A stretch of DNA of 64,000 nt from Bugulina stolonifera (GCA_935421135.1 OW285189.1:18559072-18623071); one strand, 5' to 3'. Positions 1 through 28,900 are shown, counted from the stretch's first letter. Notes: a model not told the origin generated them from the letters alone. Translations and numbers: made by a program.

Positions 1-1004
1 TTTTTTTATACAGTTATATCAGCTTTATTTCAGATGTAAACGTGTTATTTTGGTTAGTATTTGTTAGGCTTGAGTTCCAAGCTATCCTAAGGTTGGCTGT
101 GGGTGGGTACATTGAATGAGGAATCTGAGCCCATTTTCTAGTCATTCAAGGTCTTCATCTAAGCCAGCTGTTGTTTGTTGTACCTTTTCCTAGTCCATGC
201 CTGATAATCAAAGTTATTATTTGAAGTTATGTACCCATGATGTATCAAATGGCAATTTCCAATTATTTGGTAGGAATGTTCATCTCTTAGTTACCAAACT
301 GCATATTTTGATGTGTACCAAATTTAGCCCTTATTGTCGACTACCAGCAAAACACATTGCTTTGTCTAACTTTGTTCTAACTAATACCTGTGACTGCATA
401 GCATACCAATGAGTACCAGGATAAATAGTTGAACTGATAAGTTATTATATTATAATAACAGTGCTCTGATCAATGATTTTCATTTTTATTATTAATATAT
501 AACATTATAAGCAGTACATGGTATTCATTCAACTCATCCCTACAGTCTATACAATGTCATAGTGCTATATATACACAAATTATAAACATAAATTGAAAAG
601 AAATAATTACTAAATATACTACTATAGAACCGTTTAGGAAACATTGTATGTACGCCTTACAATCTATTAAAACACTCATTCTTATACAGAATATAAAATA
701 GTAGATGGACCAAAACATAAATAATATTATATGTAATCTGAACTGGCAGTAGGCATGTGGTTAACCACTGAAACAGGGTTGGTTGTTGTATATAATAACT
801 AAGGCTATGTGAACTAATACTGACTGTGGTGCACCAGGAAAATTCGGGTTATCCTGGAGCCCAGGCTACAAATAACACAATAAATTTGTGAATAATAAAA
901 ATAATGGAGAAAAGCAAAACATGACTTGTTAGAGAATATCACAGTCACCAGGTAATGCAGTGCTATTAATAGTGAGATCAGTGGGTAGTAGACAGCCCTG
1001 CGAG
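1..1004. other. 3' flank of the MBT gene, no coding region seen
   Basis: No ORF here resembles a known protein. The only candidate signal is an AATAAA on the minus strand at 490-485, about 515 bases after the MBT stop codon, which could serve as its polyadenylation signal. That assignment is weak. Confidence 0.4.
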
Positions 1005-14674
<13,670 letters not shown>

Positions 14675-14998
14675 CTTTTAAAAGTACTGAAACATATTCA
14701 AAGATAAATTAATTGCGTCTGCTATAGAATATTGTTGCTTTTTACAAATCACACTAATGAATAGTGAGTTTTAGTTGATTAAACTCATTACTTAGGCTAT
14801 CTTTGTAGAGTTTAGTCACAGATGATAGTGCTTCAACACTTCTGAGCAGCGACTGATGAACATTCTATCAAAGTGACCAACTTTTCCTGCGCCTGGTTAG
14901 TGACTTGGTGATCAAGAGTCAGGGTTAATCTACAACTTAAATATATTTGCTGAATTAGACAACAGCTACAATAGAATATTGTTTTCATCTGAAAAAAC

Positions 14999-15037
14999 TT
15001 TTGAAAATTATTAAATTTAATTTAATAATTTTCAAAA
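14999..15037. repeat. Perfect 39-bp palindrome
   Basis: The arms TTTTGAAAATTATTAAATT and AATTTAATAATTTTCAAAA are separated by a single T. It may be a cruciform or the remnant of a small fold-back element. Confidence 0.9.
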
Positions 15038-17122
15038 ATTTAAAATTAGATACATGTGATTATAAATAGCACTAGTGTGTTATTACTTAAGTGCAATTAG
15101 AAGGATATAGAAACACAAGATATTTATAACCCAATACTTATACTATTACATTCAGCTTAAACTAAGCTAATGAGAAAAAACTTAGCGTGAACTCAGTTTC
15201 GTTTGCAACTTAAACTAAGTGATCAGTGATGATAATCATAATCTAATAGTAGGTGCTAGGTGTATTAAGGTAACCTCACTACCTCAGTTAAAAGATGGAG
15301 TGAAGTATATGGAGCACAAAACAATGTTAAATGGATGCGCACTGAATTTTATTTCGGCAAAAGGTTGATTTATAATTAAAACAAAAAACTTAAACTAACA
15401 GACATATTTTTCTTGGAAATTAGTATAACCGGAAATGGACATGTCAAGTCGTTCAATTATATACTAGATCCAACTTCAATTGATAATACTAGCTAACCGA
15501 GAAGACAACTCTGCACAGGTCGTGCTAGACGGCACGTCTTATTGTCATCTCGCCCAGAGCTACAGAAAGAGGACAACTTCTCACTTTTCCTATTTTTCCA
15601 CAGAAATTGTGCATGATAAAATGTACTCTGCAACAGGACACAGTATAGTAAGTCATGGGTGACAGAAGTTGAGTAGGCTATTTACTTAACATAGTTAGAC
15701 TAAGAACTCCACTAAACTGTTTTGAGGGACACATTTAATTTTTCAAACAGTGCTCCATAGTTTGCTTCGTGCGGTGGAAAAGGTTTTGCTAGAACACAGG
15801 TCGGAGAAATGCTACAATGCTGAAAGTGTCAACATTATACACAATCTCAGCATGACCACATCATGTGAGATGTTATTTTTCTCATATTGTTGTTTCCTGT
15901 CCTGACTCTTGAGCCGATATTGTCTACATGTACAAGTGCCTAATAGCACTTTATTGTATTGCCTTACCGTCAATGTGCTTTCTTATATATTTAAGCAGCA
16001 CAGCACAATGTTCTAACAACTTTGCATCAACCCTGTTATTATGAACTGTATTCAAACTCTAATTTCTAGAAGCAGATTTTAGCATTATTTTCTTCCCTCA
16101 CATAAGCATCTACATAATTATACTGTGTATAAAGCAAAAGAATTCACTGTGTTTTGCAACTTTCAGCATAAAAGAAACTGAAAATTATGGGAGACAATTA
16201 AATTTTGTTGAGTGGGCTCACTGGGAGCTGCGTGAAAAATGCCACTAACAGTAGTCACTACATACATGTAGTTTAACCCTACCTAAGACAATTTTCAAAT
16301 TAATTTCAACATTAGCAGTTGATTGTATAATATGGTGGGCTGCTACGATAACAAGCTTGTCACAGAACCTTCTTATTCTGTAATTTGATTGGCGAGGTTT
16401 CCAAATGGGAATGAGGTCACTTCCATTAGAAACAGATTATACCATTGCGGGAGATCTCCAGTTGTAAATCAGCATCTATAATATGTAGACTATGAGTACA
16501 GTTACTATAATGTAAATTAGTGAGAGAATATTAATAGCCTTCTGAAGACCAGGAAATGTGCATAATATTATTGTTCGATTGTTTAACAATGTCAGGACAT
16601 GATGAATAACATTAACAATATTATAATATAATATGATGTTTTTTTATGAAACGAATTTGTCTTTTAAGCAGTCAGAGACAAAAACAATGATAAAATATTA
16701 TCTAGATGGCACAACACTAATTCCAAAGGTAATAGGCACCCAAAGAATGCCCAGCGTTTCCAGTTGGCAAGTCTGTCTAAATCAAAAGTTATAACATTCT
16801 ACAAGAAGACTTCTTGTACACTTGTTACATGAGCTACAGGCATGCCTTTCATAAGTCAGATTCCATACAGCTTTATGATGTTCATACTGACACAGGGCTA
16901 AAAAAGAGCTGACCTAAATACAAGTGTCAACTGCAACTTCAATTTATGATAGTAATTCCATCATAAATTGAGGCTTTCATGGTGACACACAGTCAATAGA
17001 CGCATGGTTAGGCGGCATGGAACTTTTTATAAATTGGATCGCACATTTAGCCCAATATTGTAATTGTACAGGACTGGTGTAACCATAATGTTGCACATAT
17101 ATAAATATCTATGCAGTGTACA

Positions 17123-17204
17123 ACATATTATACAAGCTACTAGTACATGTATGTAGTGGGTTACATATTATACAAGCTACTAGTACATGTATGTAGTGGG
17201 TTAC
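17123..17204. repeat. Tandem duplication, 40-bp unit, two copies
   Basis: The unit beginning ACATATTATACAAGCTACTA occurs twice in direct succession without change. Confidence 0.9.
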
Positions 17205-18141
17205 ACCTGTTTGCCCATGTCAGTGTACATGTTTATATATTATGTTTCACATCTCTATAGACTGGACTGGACATGTACGAACAGATCTATTCAATTTAAC
17301 ATAAAATGTCACTATTGATAATTTTGATGCCTTTATTCAAATACAAAATTAGTTTTTTCTAAATTTGACAAGTAACATTGGTTCGTGTCTGGGAGAGGAT
17401 TGATTAGTGGATGATCTCACTTCCTTTGGCCAAATGCCTGACTCTTGAAGTGTGTGGTACTTGGTGCCACCGATCTATTAGCCCACACATTAAACTACAG
17501 TTTACACAGACATATACACATGACGATACCAGAACTCCAGGCATAGTGACAGCAAATTCCTACACATGGTGGCAGCAGGCCCCACACATTGGCAGTAGAT
17601 GCGGCATATACAATGTACATGTACATAATATACTGTAGTAGGAGCTGTCAGGAAACAACAAGGAAATAATTTATCTACATCTACATGTAGGTAGATGGCA
17701 TTATTAATAGAAATTACCTACCTACCTACCTGGAGATTATGCCTAAATGTATGTAACACGAGCCTGGTGTGTGTTGAAATTTCGATATAAAAAATATATA
17801 TTTTTTCCTATACTTTACACAGCTTTGAATAAAAAGATATACCCATACATGGAGCCAAGTAGCGTAATCTTGGTTGTTTGTTATTGGTATCTCATGCTTC
17901 ACCAGAGGTGGAAGAGAGATTTAGAACCAACACTGACAAATGTGGGTAAAAGGAGAACCACACATACAGGGAAATGGGAGATATATCTGACAACGTTGTG
18001 TCACATATCTGTCACAGAGACTTAAGTGAAATCCACTTGAGGTTCTGTGAAGAATTAGAATGTAGGATGGGGGTGACACATACGACACATAAGAATTTAG
18101 GTTATGCAAGAGAACGCAGTAAGTCATGTGTGATAACTGGC

Positions 18142-18152
18142 TATATATATAG
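18142..18152 (+). promoter_or_regulatory. Candidate TATA box of TSR gene 1
   Basis: TATATATATAG lies about 70 bases before the first in-frame ATG (18213) and upstream of a well-formed donor (GTAAGT at 18225). Confidence 0.45.
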
Positions 18153-18212
18153 AGGTCAACTACAGATAAACACACCATTTGACAGCTGATATCTCTCAGC
18201 CACAACGCGTAA

Positions 18213-21200
18213 ATGCAGACTTGGGTAAGTTGATTTTTAGAAAATTGAAGTAGTAAGAATTGATTTTTGAGACAAGATTTTTCTTTTTACAGCATAATTT
18301 TTTCTATAAGGTAAGAATGAGGGTTTAGACTATCTCACTATACATAGCCATGAAACCAATAAAGGTGCTTATATTATAACATATAAAGGCCTTTATGGCT
18401 GTACCACCCAGCTTTACAATAAGATCTTTATGAGAGGATGCATAATTATCTTCTCATGTGAGTTATGTCATGCCCAAGAGGTATTTTGTAGAAAGCATTA
18501 GAAACATGACCTAGAATAAATCAAAATAATAAATAATACATGCACATACCTGTAGCCTACCGCATATTAATATTTCAGGTTTCTCGACCACATAGAATGG
18601 GAGGCTATGAACAGAAGCCCTATTATTTGACGATATGGTTGATACTAAGTCTAACTGCAACAATAACTGGTATGTGCTATGTGGGTTTTAATTGACACTG
18701 CTTATTGGTCTTACATTTACATGTACATGTAGTTGTACTGTACTTACATGTACATGTAGTTGTACTGTGCCTGCAACATGTGCAGTATTTGCCAGTAGAT
18801 CTATAACAGTTTTCAGCTAGTGGTAGGCTGCAAAACTTCACCAAATTATCAAAGAGCAGTGACAAAGATATTTTTAATCAATTTTGCACCATTATTAGCT
18901 TTGTACTACTTGAGCTAATTGAAAATACTAACTATAATGTAGTTAATCTATAACATTTAATTAAGTAAAGATGTCATTGAACTACTAGCTGTTACAGAAA
19001 GAAATTTCCACTAACCACAAAAATGAAGAATTATTGTTAAACTGTTTTGTTAATTAAGTGTATTAATTAATGTATTACAATGCTGTAAGCATTATTTTAT
19101 TTCTATTCTTTAAAAAGTAATATGATTGCTTTATAATAATTAAGAATTTAATTATAAAGTCTTCATTATTTGGACATTTACCAAGTTGACATTCATGTCT
19201 GGGCATTTGCGGAGGTTCCGAGGAAACAATGCCATCTCTGTGCCACTCGGTGAAACACACATAATATGATTAATACTCAAAACAATGCTCTTCAGAATGT
19301 TGACTGCGTACAAGATAAATACGATTTTGATTATTCAAAAGTTTAATTTTCTCATTAATTAAAATTGTTGTAAACTTTGTACCAATCCAACAGTTGGACA
19401 ACTGCCACGCTTATGTAATTCTGTAGGTGTGTACGATGTAATTAAAAATAGCTTAACGCAGCACTTGTGTGAGAATAGCCTGATTTCTAAGAAAATATCT
19501 CTTCTACTCCCTGCTCTTAATTACTAATCTATTCAGTTAAAACAAATCAACACACCTATGGCTATGATGTACATACATAGCAACATAATTATAAATGAAG
19601 TTTTTAAATTATATTAATACACATCAAGGTAGAATGGCTGTATAACAGCAAGTATATATTATACTTTCATGCATTGCCATGACTGTAAAAAACTTTTTAC
19701 CTTTTGACTAATGACACTCTTAAAAACGTTGTCTCCGATTTGAAATGAAAGTCCTCTATTGTCAGCAATTCTGGTTATGTTTGGGTTGCAACAACAAAAT
19801 TTTTTTCGCTCTTTTTTATTCATGCATTTTAATTGTATCAAGTTTTACCTGTAACAGGCTCGCAATGTAAAATAATATAAAACATCCCTAGGCTTCATGA
19901 TCACTTTAATTACAGCATTTAACAAAAGGTCTTTGGAAAAGATAGTCACATTGTTACGTCTAATTATGACATCTTCTAAGCCCAGTGAGTTAAAAAGTAT
20001 GTCAATTAAAATTCAATTGGTAGTTGCATGTAATTTCTGTAGGTTTACATGACTATTACAGAGTATTGCATACATGTATGGTTATATCAAACTTCTAGAA
20101 TGTTACTGACGCTGCAGCAATAATATAGCACTAATATTTACATGTACATAAAATCATAAGAAAATGGCGTGGGTTGTAGGACAATGAAATTGTACGGACT
20201 AGATATCAAAATGAGTATGCGCGTAGATGACATGGTGACATGGTATGGCATGATATACCCACAGTGAGGAAATTGTCGAGAGTATGGAATGAGGGCGTAC
20301 CATGGGGTGTACATGGTGCTATACAGAGGGGCTGTATATGTAATAAAACACACACACTACTTATTTTGACACACCAGAGTTTTGCAAACAGAAGAATTAA
20401 TTCCACCCTTTCAACAATTTCTGTAATTAATGCTGGCCCAAAGTGACATTCTATGCAATGAAGTACATGTTACTGTCATATGGACAGTTTGTATAATTGA
20501 AGGGCATTCCAGCTCATTACTCAGTATTTTGAGAATGTCTGTGCCCTAAACATTATGTAAATTTCTTTAGAGTACTCAGAGGATTGTGTAGGGGAGTAAG
20601 TGTAGAGTAGAGACATGCTCATGCTGTATGTAAAGTGACATTTTCTGACATTTCAGTAGATGCACAAGGTTGGGGTCAATGGACAGCCTATGGACCATGT
20701 TCAGCATCGTGCGCAGGAGGGGACCAGACTAGGGTCAGACACTGTTTAGATCAGAGATTTTGCAGTGGTACTGATGTGGATAGCAGAAACTGCAACAATA
20801 ATAAATGCCCAGGTACGTGTAGGAGAGCACAACTTCAAAATATTTTATGATATTTTTCTAAACAGCTTAAAAATATATAGTTCAACATAAAAAACAGAAG
20901 TGATTGTACATACACATACATGTACAATGTATATCTATATTCATTATTTATATATGTTGTATATAGCTTATGGCAACTATTTACATGTACATGTAATATA
21001 CACATGTACATGTAAAGGAAATCCACTATGGCCGTAGTGCTGAAGCAATCTGTGAATTCTGTGAATCAAAGGTGCTGGGTGAATATGGGCCATTTTGAAC
21101 ATGGCCTGCTCCACATAGCCTTTTTATTAAACTATTAAGATTTACAGTGGTAGTATCATTATGTTGGAAGTTACATGTGCACCTACATGTACTTAGTTGG

Positions 21201-21775
21201 TGTAAACTTGATTCATCTAAGCATTCCATATAATACATGTATGTTCCACCCTTTAGTTGATGGAGGCTGGGAAAATTGGGAAAGTTGGACGAGCTGCACT
21301 CAAACATGTGGAGGTGGGTCCACATCCAGAGAGAGAAGTTGTGATGCTCCTGTCCCTGACTTTGGAGGCAGATTCTGTCTAGGAGGAGTTCCAGAGAATA
21401 TAGACAGTGATGGAGTGGAATGGCAGTGGAAGGAGTGTAACACCCACAGATGTGCTGGTGAGAGTCAGAATCTCAGTCTAGCTTTCTAGTTTCAGACAAC
21501 GTTCAAAATTTGATTCAGTGCATGCATGATGCATATGCAACCATAGATGTCTTTATAAGCTGGTTATGCATGTAGACCATGCTCTCTTCTTGCATATCAT
21601 AATATGGGGCATAGTGTACAGTACCCACCATAATATTCGAATGTTGTTTTACCTGAAGCTATGTTTAAATTTCTACTCATGTTGTCTTATTTTAGATGAT
21701 CGACGTACTGGACCCCTACCCCCAGTGATTTTACCAACTGTACCCAGTAGTATGACAACAGCCAGACAATTCTAG
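18213..21775 (+). CDS. Secreted protein with two thrombospondin type 1 repeats (TSR gene 1)
   Basis: Exons are 18213-18224, 18579-18669, 20657-20812, 21257-21457 and 21696-21775 (540 nt, 179 aa). The first ATG is in frame with a second at 18597. Starting at the second gives a cleaner signal peptide (TIWLILSLTATITG). TSR 1 (exon 3) has WGQWTAYGPCSASCAGG. TSR 2 (exon 4) has WENWESWTSCTQTCGGG and is long because of an insertion after GGRFC. The C-x-x-S/T-C-G sites match the O-fucosylation consensus, and TSR 2 has the W-x-x-W C-mannosylation pattern. A short Pro-rich tail ends the protein. All internal junctions are phase 1. No membrane segment follows, so secretion into the extracellular matrix or fluid is inferred. 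Confidence 0.87.
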
Positions 21776-22948
21776 ACCATGCCTCGTTATATTAATATAC
21801 AAGTATTATATGAACACATAGAGATGCACAAAATGCATAATATCACAGTGGCAGTGTTGCTGACAACAGAAATATCCCACATGAAAGGAGCGAAATAATA
21901 CAGACACTACGTTTTATATACATTCTGTAGTTGATATAATCATTTATCAATTTTAAAATACCTACACCTAATCTATTACTACATGCACTGCATGTACATG
22001 TACACCTAACTATCATACCCGTCACTACATGTAGACCTAGCTATGCAAGTAATACATTTACACTTATCTGCACAGTCTCTACAATGTACGCCTATTTATG
22101 CAGGTATTTTTAGCACTTTGCCTGTTTGTTTGCTTGAAATGATATCCAATTGTTTCTTCATGAGCTGCAGGTAGTTTTGATGATTTTATTTTTGTCTTAA
22201 ACAAATGAATACACTAAGCAATATCGGATGTAATTCATCATAAATGTCTCATAATTAAACTATAATATAATAACTACAACAATGTATTCCAACTCCTACT
22301 CAAATCCAGCAATTTCTGGAGAAACATTTCTCTAATAGTCTATAGCAGCAGTTGTAACAGCAGCGACACTGCAAGCTACATGGCTGCTTACCTGGATGCT
22401 CCTATAAAGCATCTAGCAGTAGCCCTATATCTGCTTCCTGTGCTCAACTTCGTGACCAAAGTTAAAATGAAAATACTATTCTCTCTGGTGATCAAAACAG
22501 ATCAGAAAAAGTACACTAGTGCAGCATAGCATAATAATATATTTTACATTACGTATTTACATGCTTGCCTACATTAATAAAATAATGTAATAGTGTATAA
22601 ACTTTATGGAAGCAAAATTAAAGGACTTTCACAAAATCTGGTTCAGTGTTAAACATTATAAATGCATCCCAAGCACATTTGAACAAAAAATTATTCAGCA
22701 TAAACATGCAGAAGAACAAAATAGAGCAGACCTTTTTAATATATAATTATAATATTCTTAGTTAAACTTAAAATTTTGGAATACTGCGTCACAAATTCTG
22801 CGTTTCTCTAACTGTGAAAACGAGTAGTAAAATAATATTATAGAATTACCAGATGCTAGATGTACAAACAAAATAAAATATAAAGTAACACTCAAACATA
22901 AAGCTATACAGGTCTTCTATCAGTAACGTCCAGTATAGCATATAACAC
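21776..22948. other. Intergenic region between convergent TSR genes
   Basis: This holds the 3' flanks of the two TSR genes. No ORF with recognisable similarity, RNA gene or strong repeat was seen. Confidence 0.5.
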
Positions 22949-25900
22949 TCAGCATGGTACATCCATGTTACAGTCAACAGCATCAGCTGTAGGACCAACA
23001 CAGCCTGCGCCTCCATTTGATGGGGGTGGTCCTGTACATGTCCTACCTCGTGTTTTAGCTCCACCTCCACATGGGGAAGAGCACTTTGTCCATGCTGTCC
23101 ATGGTGCCCACATGCCATTTACTGTAATAGTATAATGTTATGACATAATCTACAAGCATACATATTCATGTATTTGCATAGGCATATTATTCAGACTTGA
23201 CTTCAGCCATGAAATTTATGTACTTGCTGTCCATTATGTTACAACCTCCAAATTTTTCAGCACCATAATTGATAGTGCCATATTCAGCTGTGGAACATGC
23301 TACATGTATAAACTCCCTACATCCCTTCTATAGGGGGCTAAATGTACTGCAAGTATCAATGGTTACCTGGACAGCCAATGCTTAGGTTACACGGCTCAGT
23401 GTGTGTGTCCTGGCCGACACAGTTGTCTCCACCTAGAGATGGAGCAGGTACTGTGCAGGTTCTACTCCTGGTATGGTTCCCTCCTATGCATGTAGAACTA
23501 CAGGCTCCCCATAAGGTCCATTGACTCCATCCACCATGTACTATTGGTAAAAGAGTTTATTACTATTTGTACACATAACATACAGTTTGGACAAAAATAT
23601 TGTGGATTTTGAAAATTTAGTATTAACTAAAAGTGTGCAACAGAAAAAAACAACATGAAAAAATACAATGCATTTGCAAGTATCTCACTTGGACATGGTG
23701 TGGCAGTATTGCAAGGTTTTGATTCCTTAGCTTCGCCTTTCAAACATATCCAACCACCATGGGAAGGGGGAGGGTTTGTGCACGTTCTCGTTCTTTCTAG
23801 CTTTCCTCCTTTACATGTTGAGCTACACGTGCTCCATAAACCCCATTCAGTCCAAGCACCATCGACTACAAAACACATCTAGACTATTGTCAAGTGCTTG
23901 CAGGTAGCTCTAGCAACACCATATAAACCTAGAAACATCAACCAAACAAACTAAAGTTCACAGAGAAGAAGAGAGAGAATGCTTTTGTTACACATTCATG
24001 ATTGCAGTACCTCATTAATAGTGAAGCTGACCTATTAGTTTTATAATCATTAGCTAATGACTTCATACATGTGCTCGAGTATATAGCGCCCTGCGTACTA
24101 TATCTTAAACTCTAATCAGTCTAGTGTGCTCTGAGTGCTGGTTCGAAGATGAATTACAACTAACTAAACAGGGAGGCTAAGACATGTGGTAGTGTTAATT
24201 TCGTTGAGCTACATTGTATGTCTACTTTCATGTAAGCAATATACATATACATATTAACTGAGTTAAAGATACTTGTTTCTTTATTGAGATGAAATGAATA
24301 ACTGATTAACAAAAAATAATAGAGAGATCTCATTAGTAAAACCCACCCACTAAACTAGGTGAAGCCAGTTTGCTCAGTCATTAAACTCAAAATGCTATAA
24401 TATAGTTCTATAAAAGATCATCTATTTACTGTAGTAGATATGCTGTATGATACAAATACCCATCTGACTTTTAGTATTCAAGTGTTAAGTGACCTTTACA
24501 TGACCTTTACATGACCTTTACGCAGCCTTTATGTCTGTAGTATTTGCTGTCCAGTAATTATAATGTGCACCATAGACCTATTAGCTAGTCAGTGCTTTCC
24601 GTCAAAAATTAGAATTTCAAGATTGATTTTGTGGGTTCAACTAACATTAATAGTCAATGCAAATAAACGGCCAATAAAGGTTAGTGAACACTTTGTGCAC
24701 GTGAATACTAAAGGTCACTTGGGTAAGGTAATTAAACAGAACTCAGCTCAAAAACACATTGCTTGTAATAAAATAATATTAACATAGTATGCTATAATAT
24801 AATTACATGTATATTACACAAGTCATATATAATTGAGAAAGCACTATGCTACATGCAGCATTATAACAGGAAAATGAATATGTATATATTATGTAAAACA
24901 CTGTTCCAACATACTTGGTCTTGTACCATTACATACAAAACACAGGCAAGCCAGTTGCATACTAGGTAACGTTACCAGTATACATGTACATTGCATATTA
25001 TAAACAATATGGTACATTTACATGTACACCTAGATGGTAGATAGTTGCTTCTAGTGCCGACAGATATACTCAAATATGAAATTCATTGAATTGGCTACTT
25101 TACATACATGTACATGTTGGCCTATTACATGTTGACCTATTGCATGTTGGCCCACGATATAATCTACATACCATAACATAGTACTTGTGTAAGTACAGGT
25201 TATACACACTGGATATTTGTATTATATTTGGGGTTCACCTGGGCAAGCTACTTGTGAATTGCAAGGTTTAGACTTTTGTTTAATTCCGATGCAGTCTTTT
25301 CCTCCGTAGATAGGGAATGGGTTGGTACAGGTTCTCTCTTGTGTGGAAGTACCACCACGACATGAAGAAGAGCAGTAACTCCATTCGCTCCAGAGGGACC
25401 ACACCCCATCAACTGTGGGAAATTATACAGTAAGATATTATCTGCAAATGTAGCTGTACTTACTATAGTGATGATAAAACCAGTAGTCATGTAAATTATT
25501 ATGTTTAGGTATCAGCACAATTATCAAAATAATGTTAGTTTCACCTCAGACATAGTTTGCTCAGTTTTCTCAAAGTTAGAAATAGGTCAAGGTGGATTAT
25601 TCTATTTGTTTTATAAATGTATAAGATGTTGCTCAACTCATTTAACTTTCTTCATTGTGCTATGTACAGGTGTATTGCACTTATAATAACTCACTGGGAC
25701 ATTTGACAAATTGGTTGCACTGTCTTGTCTGAGACGTCACGCCATCACACTCAAGACCACCATGAGCTGGTGCTGGATTGCTACAGTTTCTCTCCCTGGT
25801 GCTGGTGCCCCCTCCACAGGTCACTGTGCAATTGGTCCAAGCTGTCCATTCTGACCATGCCCCATTAACTGAAGTAGACGGCACACAATATATATGGGAA

Positions 25901-28900
25901 GAAGATCAGCCTAAATGGTGGCTCTATAAAAACCAGTCTTCTATTATCTTCTTAGTAGAAGTGCTTGCTCTTTACACTGAGCAAATTTGTTGGGGAGCCC
26001 AATGACTATCTTTGCATTTTTGTTGAGGTTTTTAAAAGTTAAGATTAGAATCCTACATATTTGAATAAATGTGACAGGATTGAGTATGCATTGCTCCAAG
26101 GCTTGCTGGTTAAATCTATCTAATTTTAAGACTATAACGACAGATGTTTAAGCATCAGCAAGAAAGTCATCCCTGGACAATGAGAGTAGTATCAAAGCTT
26201 CAACATCTTGCAAATTATTCATTTGTTTATTCTAAAGCTAAAACCTCAGTTATTGTTGGATAAAAAAAATCATATATTATCCTACAGCAGGGTTTGGTTG
26301 TTTCTAGCAAGTGGTACATAGCGAGCAGGAGAGGAGGTAAGCGTATATACCTGCACATGGGTGGGTGTTACAATCCTTCCACTGCCATTCTACAGACTCT
26401 CTATCAATGTTAGCCGCTACCCCTCCAACACAGAATCTACCTCCAAACGAAGGAGAGGGAGCATCACAACTTCTCTCTCTGGAGGAAACACCACCACCAC
26501 ATGTCTTGGTACAGCTAACCCAGGATTCCCATGGTTCCCAGCCTCCGTGAACTACATGATTACATAGATAGGATTACCTTCACATGCTTAGATTAGGACC
26601 ATGGTGAGAAGCTGGCTGCTATGTAACAAATGGTGAACATCAGCGACTTTTGACTACACTTCTGGCAGCGAGCATGTTGTGGATGACCATTAGCTGTTTC
26701 ATCCCACAGTTAAATAATGGTTATTAGTTGTGCAAAAGAGAGCAAGGGGTTAATGTGGAAAGGCTGTACACCATGTAAGTCGTTCTCTGGGTTTGTACAA
26801 ATAGATACCTGAATTTTATATTAAACTGTGTTCTGCAATCAATTATAAAAAGTGGTTATCTCTTACTTGGGCATCTAACAGTATTACAGTTTCTGTGCTG
26901 CGTTTCCCTTCCACCTCCGCATATGACATTATCCAGACAGTCTCTAAACCTGGTCTGGGAACCTCCAGCACAAGATACAGAACACTTGCTCCAGGGTGAC
27001 CAGGGTGTGTATCCTTTCTCCGCAGCATTCTGGGGTGTACTGGCTGGTGCAGGTTGGGATGCACTTGGTGCTGCATTCTGTGCAATGACAACGTCCAACA
27101 CTGCAATCGAGAGAATAATGTATTTAAATTACACAGGTACACTCTTTCTGATATATTGCAGATTTTTCATTTGAACTCCTTTTCTATCTTTATTGCAATT
27201 ATTAAAAACATTTTTTTTTTACCATTTGAAAATTTAGAGCCTAAATATAGCAAATAAAATATAATGTATTTGATATTTACATGTACATTCACATGACAGT
27301 ATAATGCGCAAATAGTTTAGCTTTAAGTCTTAAGTAATTACATGTACAGCCCTAGACTTAGTCCTTGAAACAATTATTAAAAGTTATATATCCATGTATA
27401 TACAGTGTATTTATTAAATTTATTAATTAGCATGATAATTATTATGCATAGTTGGTAATTAATATGTAGGTTTTAGAAGGTGTGAAACAATTGGTTGAGC
27501 GTGACATGACACGACAGATTGTTACTAATATTATCAGAGTATATAACAAGGGCGGCAGACAAGTTATTGTTACAACCAACCCATGTCACTTTTAATAGTC
27601 ACCATGGTTATAATAATTTTAACCTTTTAATGTTTTTTTACAAGTATCTGCAAAGTCAAACCCATGAAAATGTATACAACGTTACCTGTAGAACACAATT
27701 ACAATGCACTTTATAGAGATGACATTGCTCTTTCTGTCACTAAGAGACACATGAATATTTGATTTAAGGTGTAGACAGTCCACATTATAAGGAATGTGAA
27801 CCCAACTTAACCTTAGAAATGAGAAAAATATACAATATTAGATGTACGTATATTCACACCAATTATGGCTCTGTTGACCTGATTTGTTGGGAAGAAAAAT
27901 TAAGCTCAACAACCTTTTTTTTTCAGTGCGTTTATTGCTATTTTTGAAAGACATAAAAGGTATTGAAAAACATATATATATAAAAGCAAAGGGACAAACC
28001 AGATAGCCCGAAGCTAGAGAAAAGGCTGCCCATTATGCAAAATGGAGAATGCATTCTATTATACCTGCCTTTTTCATTATTTTAGTGTTACTTTACACGT
28101 AGGTAATAGCTTTGTATAAACCACAAATATTAGTTAATACAAGATTTTACTTGGACTACATTGGTTGAATTATACATAATAATATGCTCTGTTAGTGCCG
28201 TGGAGTAGAATGGCTAAATGTGAACATCGGCTGTTGCAGAGAAGAGGTTCATTGGACACCATTTGATTTAAACTTCCCATTGAACTGTGGAGAGGAAGTT
28301 GACATGTTACTCAAGCTGCTGGTTGATAACCATTCACTGTAGCTAATCAGTCCTTGGTTACATTTTATAGTGTTTAAATGACCTTATTGGCTGTTGGTGT
28401 CTTCTATTTTATTTCCCAAAACCTTCACCTTCATACATGTACAAACTCTTGCATACCATGTTGTTTTCGTGCAAGTACATGTACAATATGTATACTGGAT
28501 AGCTCTTGCCAACACTGAGTGGGTGGGTTGAATGGTTAACCATAATACATTGACCTAAGATTGGTATGAATTATTCATAGCTCAAGCCCTAGGCCTGCTT
28601 TCAATCCACATCCCTTCTTAATCACTCTACACCCTGGATTTTGGAGTGATTGAAAATTAGGCTACAGATGCACCAGCATTAGAATAAACAATGCAGAGAT
28701 TTTTATTATTTTATTATGCACATTAATAGATGAAGTGTATCAGGTAAAACACCTGAATGACTTTGTGCATTGGGTGGTGCTGTATAAATTTTGGCACATT
28801 TTGAATATGAAATTAATTAGAATGGCAGATGATTCTAAAATTATTGTATTAGATCAATTGTAATTTGGGTGGAATATAGTACTGTACGTGTATATTGTCA

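Larger units (their letters stand above)
14675..18141. other. Intergenic region between the MBT gene and TSR gene 1
   Basis: No convincing gene was seen. It holds a perfect 39-bp palindrome, a 40-bp tandem duplication and a fold-back near 16940-16977 (TCAATTTATGAT paired with ATCATAAATTGA). A 60-codon ORF at 15480-15662 has no recognisable motif. The MBT promoter should lie near 14700-15300 but no clear TATA box was identified. Confidence 0.5.

Noticed and set aside
15480..15662. A 60-codon plus-strand ORF upstream of the MBT gene
   Set aside because: Short, without motif or splice context. It may be chance in a slightly less AT-rich stretch.
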